A stretch of DNA of 64,000 nucleotides from NCBI GenBank assembly GCA_949357655.1, contig CASHTG010000001.1, positions 4,526,001 to 4,590,000 of the forward strand, in the 5' to 3' direction. This stretch comes from Parascedosporium putredinis (taxonomy: Eukaryota; Ascomycota; Sordariomycetes; Microascales; Microascaceae). Positions within the stretch are counted from its first letter, which is position 1. Each line of letters opens with the position of its first letter. Positions 38,501 to 49,437 of the stretch are shown piece after piece. The notes under the pieces are model-generated. The model ran no database searches and was not told where the DNA came from. It saw only the letters and a program-made list of their open reading frames with translations. Both the position numbers and the translations under genes were made by a program.

Positions 38501-40717
38501 GAAAAAGAAAGGCACTCTGCAATCTTGCACAAGACCCACGCCCGCCTTGGTGCTTTTTCTGTTTTCTTTTTCTTCTTGTTCCTTTTTTCCGTTTCTCGGA
38601 TCGCGATACAGAACAGCCATCCTTTCTTTTTCAAGGAAATTCCACTCTTCGGCTTCTCCACGCCACCGAGTTTCCGCCGCCGTAGTCGCATCTGCCACGC
38701 TGTCTAAACGTGGCAGGAGAGAAAGGGGGTGAAGGTCAAAATAAGCAAGGTTGGCGCCGAAGAAGCAGCTTTTCCCACCATCAGTGCTGGGTTGCAAGGC
38801 GGGTTTTTGAACTAGTCTAAGCGGAAGAGGAGCAAGATCGTCACGGTCAAGCCGGTTCTTGAGCCTTTCCCTTTTTCTTTTCTTTTCTTTTTCCCAATCT
38901 TTGCGCTCCTTTCCATTCCTGCTTGCCTTGAGACTCATCACATACATGCATCCAAAGCAAACAACTCACCGAGCAATCTCTTATTTTCGACTAGGGGTGA
39001 TTTCCCTCCGACCCGCCTCCCACCTCCCTCCTATCCTTGTTTCTTTTTTTCTTTCTTTCTTTCTTTTTTACTGCCTCCCTTCGTCTCTGGTGTCCTCGCT
39101 GATCCTCACCTGTGTCTCTAAGCCCTCATCTCCTCTACCCCCTCCCGTCGTGAGCCAAACGTGCCGTCCCTTCCACCCGCCCCTCCGACTTAGCTCGCTT
39201 GCCCCTCTCTACGTCCTTTGCGTCTTCTCACCAAGCACACGCCCCCATTAGACTAGCGCACATCAAATGACGAGCGTAGTTTCCCGAATGCAATGACTGA
39301 GAGATCAGGAAGGTGGAGTCTTGGTGGAGCATGGAAGTTTTCCTGCCACGAGGGGAGGAGAAGCTAAGACATCACGACGCTTGAAAAAGAAACGAAAGCC
39401 AAAGAGGCTACCAGACACTTGTGCTTGGAGCAAGATGCGAGGCGCCCACTTCAAATCCCGCTTTCTCCCTTCTCCACATAGGCGAGTGATCAGGGCACAT
39501 TCTGTCCTTCCCTCTTTGCCTTGTCTCTCTCCCGGGCCCTAGTCGAAAGATGTGACCGTGCTCTTGTTGCTGTATGTCCAAGGGTGAGGGTCCGGGACAA
39601 CAAAGGCAAGACTCCCATGTTTGACTTGCTTTTTTGGTCTCTCCTCCTTCTCTCCTCACTTTATCTTGGTGGAAACTATTAGCGTGCGGGGAGGATTCCC
39701 CGGTGAGTTGTGAGGCGCAAGCGAGATCTGAGATGACGATCCAATGCGTTTGCTGTTTTCGGTCAAGCACATACGACGTGATGATATCGGCCCACCCACC
39801 CACCTCCGCCTATTCGGATATTATGCATATGCTGGAAGCATTAGGGACGCAAAAGTGATACGGCACTGTCGGTAGAGTCAGGCCATGCATGAGGCATACC
39901 ACTTCTGCAAGTCGATATGATGAACATGTTGTGAGTGGGTTCATCCTCACCTGCTATCCTTTATTTGCCCCCACGAGACGACGGGCAGCTGTGATGGGAG
40001 AAGTAGAGACTGCGGGAATATTAAGCATAACATGCAACGCACGACGCACTACGCCTCTAGCGAACACATAACACACAAGAGCACGCGGATACAAAGGCAT
40101 AAGGCGGATTACAAGCACAAAATAGGGACATGTCGAGAGATGTGTGTGCATATTGTTCTATGCTCCCTTAATGAACAACAAAGTCTCTCAAGAGATTGGA
40201 GATGGTAGAAAAAAAAAAAAGAAAGAACAAGATGTAAAAGAAAGACTACATCGCCGGGAGGCGTCAAGGAACGAGAAAGTGGCCGTGTGACCCAAAGGCA
40301 GCACATCACGGGTCCCCACTCCCTGACGATTCTCGGTGATCCCCTCAAGCCAATAGTGGCAAATCTCATACTAAACACCAGCATCAGCTAGTTTAGGATG
40401 AGAAAAGGGACTGAGAAAAAGTAAAAGGCAAACGAGAAGACATCGAAAAGACGAAACCCCCAAGGCCGCATACGCAGATGCAATGCAGAGAGAAAAACGT
40501 AAAGAATGAAGATGTTTTTGAGAAGAACGAAAGAAAAAGAAAAACAAAACTCCTGACAAGCCCTCCTAGGATCGTTCTCATCACTCCTTAAACGCCAGAG
40601 AGAGAATGCATTTCGATCCGTTTCTTGGTACAAAGGAAAAGAAGCAAACCGCTTGCTTCGCCCCTCGCCCCTCCGTTTTCCATTTTTGTCACAACTTCCA
40701 TCATTAAAAGTTCAGAA

Positions 40718-41089
40718 TCATCCTTCCCCTTCCTCGATTACTCCACCCCTTCTCCCCTCCAGGCCACCCGCATCCTCATCCATATTTGTTGGCGGTAGGG
40801 TTGGAGCCTCGTCGAAGTTTCCGCCATGTTGATACCACGGGAGCCACTGCTCCCCAACTCCTTCCGAGTCGAAATCGCGGTCCAGCTCAGATGCCCTGCC
40901 TGCTCCATCTGGGTATCGTAAAAATAAAATCAAGCAGGGCGGTAATGAAGGAGGCAAACAACTAAGTGTCGGTTGTTGGTAGAGATACTCAAGTCGCTGT
41001 GACTGTGACTGTGACTTGGCTGGTTTGTTGGTCCCTTTCAGCTCCTCTGCGTAGCCCCCATCACTTAAATTGCTCACTGACGTGGCCAT
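40718..41089 (-). CDS. possible small acidic protein, function unknown
   Basis: An open frame of 123 codons. The last 60 residues are acidic and protein-like (DRDFDSEGVGEQWLPWYQHG, then a Pro/Glu/Gly-rich end). The middle (residues about 35-58) is hydrophobic and looks like translated non-coding sequence. It is preceded on this strand by GAGTATCT and ends with an acceptor-like ATACCCAG, so an intron of about 80 bases there is possible. The simple join leaves the frame wrong, which would require one more indel of the kind seen in the neighbours. No family is recognised. It lies just downstream of the NIMA kinase on the same strand. Confidence 0.35.
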   Translation of the reverse strand: MATSVSNLSDGGYAEELKGTNKPAKSQSQSQRLEYLYQQPTLSCLPPSLPPCLILFLRYPDGAGRASELDRDFDSEGVGEQWLPWYQHGGNFDEAPTLPPTNMDEDAGGLEGRRGGVIEEGEG

Positions 41090-41515
41090 CTCATTATCGC
41101 CCCATCATTCTGCAGTTTCTTTCGCCATGTTCGCCCATGTGACAAAGGAAAATGTGAAAGGAAAAAGAAGGTATGGCAAGACATGTCTGTGTCTGCATGA
41201 TGTTTCAACAAAGGGCGACAAAAAAAAAGGAAAGAAAAAAGAGAAATGGAACGACGCGCCAGAGGATATTGCTCGCCAATCTATAACGCAATACCGGCGG
41301 GGCTGAAGAGCCCCTCGCGGGAGGGAGAAGCGAAGCGGGTTAATCCACCCAGCTCGCTTTTACCCGTCCCCCATCACCCCATCGTGGTGTCATGCAGTTC
41401 TTTTAGAACCGGTAAGCCGTGGTTGGGAAAAGTGTCCCGGGAAACCCGGTACCGCGTTCCTCAGTTCTCATCCGGTAGAACCCTTGGAAGGTACCGCAAA
41501 CGAGAAGCCGGTCTC
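41090..41515. other. spacer between the small acidic frame and the NIMA kinase
   Basis: Should contain the kinase 3' flank and, if the small frame is real, its promoter. A purine-rich run lies at 41219-41250. Nothing else is recognised. Confidence 0.4.
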
Positions 41516-43938
41516 CTAGATCCGCACGCGCTGTTGCTTAGTCCGCACCAGGAACGGGCTCGGCATCTCGTCGCGTTCAGGGTCCCACACCGCTACGCAG
41601 CCGGATACTGTGTCGCTAGCTCTCCGAGCCGGCACGCCGCGGTCCTTGGACGCCGATGCCTTCTTGGGGCTCACATTCTCGCCACCGGGGGCGATGACCG
41701 CCGAAAGAGGCCGGCCGCCCGCACGCGCCTGCTGCAGCTCCACCAGCGTGCGTCCGCGAATGTTGTTTTTAGCCGCTACTTTGCCGAGGGGAGCTCCTCC
41801 TTCTTGACGGAAGGCTTCCTGCCCAGCTGGCCCGTCATATCGGCCGCCGCCCGGTGGCCGAGGTTCGTCGCGGACGGGATCTTGCTAAGTCGGCGGTTGG
41901 GGGAGGTGGGCCGATCTAGCAACCCGCCCTTGGGCCCCTCGGGGCTCATCTGCATGGATGGAATCATGGGAAGCGGCTTATTGGAGATTTTGGAGGCGAG
42001 CGTGGGCCTGTTCTTAGCCATAAAGGGGTTCTTGTTCGACCTGATATTTCTTGTGGGAGAAGGGAGGAAATCCTCGTCATCCGAGTCGGGCGTCTTGGAA
42101 TCCCGGGGCACGTTCCAGAGAAGGTCCGCGTTCGCTTGTTGCGTGCCCACTTTGAAGATGTTGGCACTGCCGACGGTGGGAGGCTTCATCGCGGCGTTGC
42201 GACGAGGAGAAAGCGACAGCGACGAGATCGCCATGGGAGAGGGCTCCGACATTTCAACATCCCCGGAGTTCCGGCGGGGCCGGCGAACATGGTCTGCACT
42301 CTACGCATGGGTGTTCCTAGACCACGCTTGGGAGGCGAGTTGGGGATTTCCAGGTCGGAAATGGTGGTGGCGGACGTCAAGTCGGTATCGGTGCGATCGG
42401 AGAGGGAGAGGCCCGACGACGCCGACGAAGACGACGCAGACGACGAGGACGAGGGGGCTGGGCCCCCTTGAGAGCCAGGATGGCATCTGCCTGCGCCGTG
42501 TCCGTGTCCCTGAGGGCCAATCTTTGCTTCAGCTCCATCTCAACTTGGACCTGAACCTCGGCATCAAACTGCCGATGCAACTTCTCAACCTCCATGTTGA
42601 TTTGCTTGCTAATCTCGAGACGAGCCTTCACTTCCCACTCTCGATGCAGGTTTGTGTTGATCTCTTCACGCATCATCGCCCTGGTGGACTCGAGCGCCGA
42701 AATTTGCTGAGCAAGCTCAGCCTCCTTGGCAAGGAAGGCTGCCTCTCGCATCTTAAGCGACTTGCCCATGTCTGACACTTCCTTCTCCTTCCTCATAAGA
42801 CGCATAATAGGGAGCTGGAGGAGGTCAAACGTGGACGGACGCTCGTCCGGATTCACTCGCAGACACTCTCGGATAGTAGACGTGAGTTCAGGCGAGTAGC
42901 AATCGGGCAATGGAGGGTATTTCCCCGACTTGATCTTTGCACAAGCTGGTAGTGCGACTTGGCGTTGAAGGGGGCTCGCGAGCACAGAGCTCGTAGATGA
43001 TGCATCCGAGCGACCAAATATCAGATTTGAGGGTGTATCGTTCGGCCGCGCAGATTTCCGGCGACATGTAGTAAGGAGTCCCCACGTAAGTTGAGGCGAA
43101 GTCGTGTGATTTTATCATCTTGGATAGGCCGAAATCGCCCAATTTAACAGAGTTATCCTTGCCGAGGAATACTACAATAAGAGAGCAAGTCCGCGTGTTA
43201 GCCTCAATCACCGCGGTAACGCTCCATATTAGAGAGAGAAATCTTGCTTGACTTACCATTCTCCGGCTTTAGGTCTCGGTGCATGATTACGACGCCACCC
43301 TCGGGCGCCTTTTGATTCTGAGCCCCGGAGGCAATGCCCAAGATGTCAGTTCCTATCTCGGCAGGGTCAATGCCGTAATGACATCGGTAGAGCGCGGCCA
43401 CGAGCTGTGAGAATGTGCTCCAAACAAATGATTCGGTGGCCCGTTGGCCCTTGTTCGTGAGGTCCTTGATGACTCGGCCCAGATCGCCGCTTCCGCAGTA
43501 TTCCATGTACAAGTGAAGCTCCTGCTGGCTCTTAAGGTGCTCCCGATGATAGTACGCGACGATGTTCGGGTGGCGCAGGCTGGACAAGCACTGAAATTCC
43601 GCGTGGAGCTGCTCACGCTCCTTTTGCGACATCTTGCCGTAGTTGATCTCTTTACGGCAGAGGATAAGACCGTCGGACTTCCTCCTCACACGGCGAATGA
43701 TACCGAATGATCCATGCCCTAGAAGAACAACGCAACGTTAGGGAACCGACAACTCGGCGAAATCGGACTAGGTTATGAGGAGCAGGGACGAAGCTTCGGA
43801 AGTTGACGAGGGGAGGATATTGGGACGGGGCGGGCTCCGGAATACTCGACGACATCTTATCCAGTGCTTCTTTTCTTGAATGAAGGACTTACCAATCTTT
43901 TCGAGCACATCGTACTCGCTAGAAGTTGTTGTAGACAT
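41516..43938 (-). CDS. nim-1: NIMA-type G2/M serine/threonine kinase, five apparent frameshifts
   Basis: Exons 43938-43893, 43718-43257 and 43171-41516, with clean GTAAGT donors. About 722 residues once the indels are allowed for. The kinase domain starts at residue 10: glycine loop IGHGSFGIIRR, Lys in CRKEI, HRDLKPEN, DFGLSKM, and APE-equivalent SPE in YMSPEICAAERYTLKSDIWS. A coiled coil (EVSDMGKSLKMREAAFLAKE onward) and a Ser/Pro-rich tail follow, as in Aspergillus NIMA, a nuclear kinase that promotes mitotic entry. The frame breaks at 42970-42974 (inside the kinase domain), 42936-42938, 42453-42457, 42261-42264 and about 41778-41795. Each is repaired by one extra base, most in a homopolymer. 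NIMA is essential in Aspergillus, so assembly error is far likelier than loss. The divergent neighbour is the BTB gene. Confidence 0.93.
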
Positions 43939-44843
43939 CTTTTGGGGGAAAATGTCTAGATACTAGAGTACCACAAGTCTGCACTATTCGCTAACACCCA
44001 TAGACTAGTAAAGCTCATGAAAAAGAAGTGAAGGTTAGTAAAGAAGAAGAAGAACAACAAAGACAGCTCCAGCACAACCTGAGAGACAAGTTGTTGCCAC
44101 AATGTGAAGGTGAAGCTGGTGTTGTTATGTTGTTATGGGGGAAGATTGGCGGTGTCAAAGTGGAAATGTGCAGCAACCGTGAATGAAGTCTGAGCTAAGT
44201 TCCTTTGGATGTGACGATACCCCTGCTGAGTAAACAAAATGTTGCTTGCATAGCGGGTGTCCCAGCAACGGGAAGCCACCTAGCCGACCCGAATATTTAC
44301 CGCTTATCGATAAAGACTAATTGATACTCTCCAGCAACCGAAACCCAATTATGGCCTGTGCACCCCGCATAATAGTGGGGCTCCCTCGAAACGGACCGCA
44401 ACGACGACAGAAATGGATCAAATTGGTGAATCAACTTGGTCGGGGACACTGGTACAAGCATTCCCACAAACAAAGTCAGTCAATGATCCGCTTCCATCAA
44501 TACTATTGCCCCGCCAAAATCTGGCACACACGCACACGACTCGACAAACTCCGCAGCGCTGCCATTACTAATGCGGCCGCCACCGTCGCCAACGACGTGG
44601 TGTATATGATGTCTCACTCTTTAAGGAAATATATTTTTAATTTTTGTCTTGGCTTGGAATGAATTATTTCATTCATTTTGGGGGTTTATAGAATCTCTCG
44701 ATATCTGCTTTCCAAGGCCGTATATATATATATAAACCGGTTGCTTTCGTCATTCTCCGTCCTTCCTCGTCCCACAGGCGATCTACGAACTTCTCCGGGG
44801 TTAATAACACCCCGCCATCGCACCATCCGCGAGGGTATATACA
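43939..44843. promoter_or_regulatory. shared intergenic region of NIMA kinase (-) and BTB gene (+)
   Basis: About 0.9 kb separates the two divergent start codons and should hold both promoters. A (TA)8 run at 44720-44735, some 110 bases before the BTB start, could act as a TATA element. An open frame at 44321-44662 (+) shows no coding character I trust. No specific operator is identified. Confidence 0.5.
44720..44735. repeat. TA dinucleotide run upstream of the BTB gene
   Basis: Eight TA units, followed by AACCGG. A possible TATA-like core promoter element because of its distance from the start, but unproven. Confidence 0.7.
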
Positions 44844-46996
44844 ATGGTGTTACGGAAGCACGAGCTGGAGCTCAAGCTCTACCAAGAAAAGCAGATGATT
44901 CAGAACGGTCTTTTGCGGGACGAGAATCCTTTGGATCTCTCTGATGAGTTTAACCAACTGGTCGAAGCCGCCCGTAGAGGCGATTTAAAAACTTCTCAAG
45001 AGCTTATCTCCGCTGGTGTGAATATCAATGGAAGAGATCGGTTCGATTACACACCCTCATCATTGTGAGTTCCCAATATTCCGTCCTAGTCTGTGTTGTT
45101 TAAAAAGACAAAAAAGCTTCCTTTCCCTATAGAACAGCGTACATTCGAGTTCTAATCATACATGCTAGGCCAGTCTGTGCGGGCATTACGAGTTGGTGGA
45201 GCTTCTTTTAGAATCAGGTATAGTGGTCCTTGGGAAAGTAAATATTGCTGAAACTATGGCTTACTTATAAAACCGTTAGGTGCTTTGGCGGAGCGGAACA
45301 CCTTTCAGGGTGAGCGTTGCGTCTACAATGCGTTAAACAACAAGATACGCAACCTTCTGCTACAGTACGATTTCAGCAAGTCCACCGACCCTCTCCAGGC
45401 CTGGTCGGCGCACCTGAACTCGTTGCTCTCGCGCCTCACCCCGCAAACGTCAGATATCACAGTCTCTACCAACGGACAGGGCTTTGGCCTTCACAAGTTC
45501 CTCTTGTACGCGCGGAGCCCTTATTTTCAGAGGAAACTAGCAGCTGCACCGGCTACCGAGACGTGGAAGATTCAGCCTTCGATCCCCATCGAAGCTTTTA
45601 GGATTGTAACTCAATACTTGTACCTACAAGAGGTGCCCCGAGATTTAGTGGACGCTGGCAGCACGAGCACGGAGGAGGAGGTGCTCAAGGGCATCGACAA
45701 GATCACAAAGGACCTCGAAATCGACACGTTGTGGGAGACCATCCTGGCCATGAACGACCGTCGCCTTGTGCGGCAACGGTACCAGGATGAGGTGAATAGG
45801 GCCCAGGAACAGATTGAGCAGTTCTTCAATACCGCTATAGTAGGGAATAAGATGGTCGTTGATGCCGACAGTTTGCACAAGGTGAAGTGGCCTCAGAGTA
45901 ACGCCATCTTCGCAGACTGCCTGCTTGCCGCGTACGAGGAAAGCGCACCAGTTTCCGACGAGAAAGAAAAGAATGACAATACAACAACTCTCCCGCCGCC
46001 GCCGGAGGGTCCCGCTAGCGCCATCCCAGTTGGTCCCATTGCTAACGAGACCGAAGCCGGGGGCCAAGAACCGCGCAAAGTCGTCCTCTACCCTGCACAC
46101 AAAGCCATGCTCATCCGTAGCCCCTACTTCGAGACCATGTTCTCGAGCGAGTTTCGCGAGGCGCAGGAGTCGGAGCATCTCCACATCATCACGCTCGACT
46201 GCGTTCCCGAGGTCCTGGAAATCATACTCGCCTTCCTCTACACCGAAAAGGCCAACTGCCCTCTCGAGCTCGGCCTCGACCTGCTCTACGCGGCCGACAT
46301 GCTCTTCCTAGACAAGCTCAAGACCAAGGCAGCGACCGTCATCAGCGCCCTCGGCAGCGGCAACTCCAACGTTCTCGTCGACCGGACCCACGCCACCGCT
46401 GAGAATGCCGGCGCGGGCGACGCTCCGCCCGTGGAGGCGGAGCCGATCAACATCTACGACGTAATCCATGCCGCCTGGGACCTCCGCGTCCAGAGGCTAG
46501 AAGAATTTGCCGCGCGGTATCTCGCGTACCGCCTCGAGGACTACATCGACGATGACGAGTTTGCCGACCTGATCCGGCAGAGTGCGGAACGTATCCAGAA
46601 GCGCGAGGAGACGGACACCATCGAGTTGCTCGACGATATACGCTATTACTTGTCCGAGCGCTTTCGGTTGCGCTTTCAGGACGCTGGCTTGGAGAACATC
46701 ATGGATGAAGAGGGCGAGATCGACGTGTCGCTGGCGGAGTCGTTGGCCAATCAAGCCGCCCTGACGGTTGGCGGAGAGGAGAAAGAGGGAGGAGAGACGG
46801 GAGAAGGAGGAGGAACCGCCACTGCGCAGCACCGATACCTGCGGAGGGAGCGCAGGAGGTTGACCAAGGCGATGGTGTGATTAGGACGTTAGATGGGGAG
46901 GTGGTGGAGGACGAGTTCGACTCGGATGCGATAAACTACCAGATTCTTTTAGGAAAGATAGATGTCATGCTGGAGAAGTTGAAGTTGGATGCATAG
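44844..46996 (+). CDS. ankyrin repeat and twin BTB/POZ protein (ABTB1/Yil001w-like)
   Basis: Exons 44844-45064, 45169-45217 and 45280-46996; about 662 residues. Order: N-terminal helix, ankyrin repeats (FNQLVEAARRGDLKTSQELI, then ASLCGHYELVELLLESGA), a first BTB domain (SDITVSTNGQGFGLHKFLLY), a charged linker, a second BTB domain (KAMLIRSPYFETMFSSEFRE), and a C-terminal helical part. Proteins of this layout are likely substrate adaptors for Cullin-3 ubiquitin ligases, a role inferred from the family. Two breaks are seen. One C appears missing at 45054-45056, just before the first donor; restoring it puts exons 1 and 2 in phase. One base is missing at about 46868-46873; without it the protein stops at 46880, and with it about 40 more residues follow, ending KIDVMLEKLKLDA. 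Confidence 0.9.
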
Positions 46997-47366
46997 ATAG
47001 ACAAGCGACGTAAAACTAGCCTGCACTGCATCGGGCATTTTTGTGTTCACTCTTCTTTCCGTTTAAATATCTCCATGGTGTTGAAAAACCACCACCAAAG
47101 CTTGTCCTTCTGGTCAAGAATTGACTTTGATTTCGCATTCGGGAACCGGTTTTATCAAGTCATTGTCTTCGCATGATTATCCTCGTTTTCCCTCCCTAGC
47201 TAAATACACGCTCCCTAACTCCATGTTTGCCTTTTCATCGATGCTGTTCCCTTCCAAGGCACCCGCAGTTTTGTCCTGTCGCATTGCGCATGCAATACTG
47301 GAAAAAAAGATTGGAAAAAAAGATAGAAAAAAACAGGGGGATATAGGCTGGCTGTTTGCTTTGCCC
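46997..47366. terminator. convergent 3' region of the BTB gene and Spp1
   Basis: The two genes end head-on and both 3' ends must lie in these 370 bases. Thymine-rich and adenine-rich runs occur (47299-47335), but I cannot place poly(A) sites. Confidence 0.35.
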
Positions 47367-48816
47367 TTATCCCATCTCGACATCTACATCGCCATCTCTT
47401 TTGGCAGGGTCGACAGGTTGGTGAGCATTGACGTCAAGAGGGCCAGTGTGATCGATGACTTCCACCCAGTTGCCCTCAGCCTTCTTCCGGTAGAACCTCT
47501 CCTCAGCGGCTTCCTTGACGTCCGTCTCCTCGTCCAACTTTTCCTTGGCCTCGGCGGTGAGATTCTTGATTTGCGCGCGTACGGTACGCGATAGCATGTT
47601 ATACCAGCCGTGGTGCGGCTTGCAACGCTTCTTCTCGCACATGCCGCGTATGGCGGAATCCCCATCCCCACCCTCCGCACCCGTAGGCTCTCCGAGCTCC
47701 CCGACTGGAAAATGGCCTTGCCCGCGTCTGTCTTGCAAAAGGCGGCAAAGGGGGCCTGCACCGCCACGGTGTCCAGTCGGTCATCGTAGCCGCAAATGTC
47801 GGATGTCAGGCGGCCCGAGGCCACGGCGGCCTTGTGCCTGTCGTTGGCCATGTCGAGAAGCTGGAGCATCTTCTTGCACTGGACAATTTCCTCGGCAAGT
47901 GTGTAGCGGTCCGAGGCGGAGGCATGGACGAAAAGCTCCTCTTCCTCACTAAGATATCGTGGCACGTCTCCGTTCTGGGTGTCCTCGTTTTTCAACTCTC
48001 CATCGGATCCGGGTCCCTTGATAAATGGATGTTTGGATAGCGACCAGGTTCCCGTGGTCTTATCCACGCTGCCCAGAGTGCTCGCTAGCAGGGCCATGAA
48101 GTCCTCCTGAGTGAGGGTATCTGCGGATGAAGGCGTCGAACCGTTCTTTCTGGGGAGCGATGAGACCATCCTCTCCCACCACTGGTGACCGTGCTCATCT
48201 GAGCAAAACACGCTAGTGTCCTTGACGCCGTAAATCCTCGCTGGCTTCTTGCAGCCCTCGAGCGAGCACATCCTCTTGTACCGGGTTACGCAGAGCCTTC
48301 CATCCGTGCAGTTGGGGCAGATGAACCTCTCGACGAGCGTCTCTCCAATATCCTTATCAAGGTCAACGCACTGCCCATGGAACCAATCCTCGCACTTTTC
48401 GCAGCAGATCATCCACCTGTGATCGTCTGGCCCACGACAAATGCAGTACGGTCCGTTGTCCGACTCTACCTCGGAGCCGACGCCACCTCCTAACGCGGAT
48501 AGTTGACCCTTGGGTCGCCCTCCCAGGGCCTTTTCCCCTTTCCCTTTGACGCGCTTGGGCGTCTTTTTCACGGTGGAGGCTAAGCCCTTCTTCTTCGGCA
48601 TGGCGGGCCTTGGATTAGCGGGTTCGTTGTTTGCGGTATCAACCTTCTCCGAGGGAGCTGGCGAGGGCCCGGGAGCGAGAGACGTAGGTGGAATGTTCGC
48701 TGTCTCCGAGGGGCGAGATCCGCACTTTTGAGGGAGAGGTCACCATTGTTGTCTGGGATGAGCTCAAACCTAGGCTCTCCTAGAGCTTGGGGCTGAGGAG
48801 AATGTGATTGCTCCAT
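47367..48816 (-). CDS. SPP1: Spp1-like PHD-finger subunit of the Set1/COMPASS H3K4 methyltransferase
   Basis: A single exon of about 483 residues after allowing for two indels. A low-complexity N-terminus is followed by a basic region (MPKKKGLAST), then a PHD finger (YCICRGPDDHRWMICCEKCE, DWFHGQCV, ICPNC). Next comes a Cys-containing segment (RYKRMCSLEGCKKPARIYG, VFCSDEHGHQWWERM), and the C-terminal helical part includes MCEKKRCKPHHGWYNMLSR. This matches Spp1/CFP1, which reads H3K4me and supports Set1 in the nucleus. One C appears missing at 48710-48713; restoring it joins the first Met at 48816 to the PHD part. One C is missing at 47707-47708; restoring it joins to the true C-terminus ending VDVEMG. 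Uncorrected, a spurious Arg-rich tail is read. Confidence 0.9.
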
Positions 48817-49437
48817 GGTGGTGCTTGCCTCCTAAGAACTCATCTGTGATTTGTGATTTGTGATTTGTTGTTTCTGTTTTTCTTTCACGTGGGCAATCCC
48901 CAGTTGTCTAGAAAAGGCAGCAGAGATAAAATGGAGCCTTGCGCTTAGGATAGGCAAGAAAGATGTCAAGGTGGCGATGAGAGGCTTATGCTGGTGTAGA
49001 AGGGAAGAAGGGGGACCCTATCAGAAGCAAAAACGCTTTACTAATGATAGATGGATGAAACAAAACTACCAAACCCCTTGTGATGCTCTTTATATTCTCA
49101 CTGAATGTGATGGCCTATTAAATATTTAGTTTGAAATATTGATAAATTTAATATGTACTTCTAGTCTCATGGCTAAAGCTTCCCACACAGCATTGCTTGT
49201 TCCTTTTCGAGAGGTCCCTGTTTGGGGAAGGTGAGCTCGGTCAAGGGATGTGGCGCTGGCATTTTAGCCGAAGTTTCCCCGACATTGAATGGTGCTTTGG
49301 TGGTGGGATGAATTTCTCAAATCGCCTGATGTTGGAAATTGAGCGTTCGATGGTCAACCTTTTTGCGGCTTTCAACACTTCCCCAGCGATAGCATCGGCC
49401 AATCTACTGTAAAAAGCCGCCTTTGACCTACTGCAAG
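48817..49437. promoter_or_regulatory. shared intergenic region of Spp1 (-) and Sco1 (+)
   Basis: About 620 bases between divergent start codons, presumably holding both promoters. A GTGATTT unit repeated three times lies close to the Spp1 start (about 48845-48867). Nothing more specific is visible. Confidence 0.5.

Larger units (their letters stand above)
16910..40717. other. gene desert, about 23.8 kb without a recognised gene
   Basis: I found no open frame, exon chain, rRNA, tRNA or mobile-element protein that I can support. The longest frame is 270 codons at 24730-25542 (-), beginning MSGFNTPPPRF; no domain is visible, and other frames are open over the same bases. Frames at 28379-28915 (+), 28636-29178 (+), 29401-29982 (-), 29877-30401 (-) and 33511-34161 (+) also look random. 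Base composition is not visibly AT-rich, so this is not an obvious RIP-degraded block. Microsatellites are scattered (21271-21290, 22363-22394, 31301-31324, 31727-31749, 35519-35534). The leftmost kilobases should include the promoter of the zinc-finger gene. Confidence 0.5.

Noticed and set aside
16910..40717. RIP-mutated transposon graveyard
   Set aside because: RIP should leave strongly AT-rich, TA-rich sequence with dense stops. The block looks balanced by eye and no transposase or reverse-transcriptase fragment is seen. A computed RIP index would settle it.
41246..42775. 509-codon open frame on the plus strand
   Set aside because: It lies antisense to the NIMA kinase tail. Its translation is Arg/Ser/Leu-rich with no domain, and the minus strand carries clear kinase, coiled-coil and tail sequence.
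45645..46184. 179-codon minus-strand frame
   Set aside because: Antisense to the second BTB region; no independent coding evidence.
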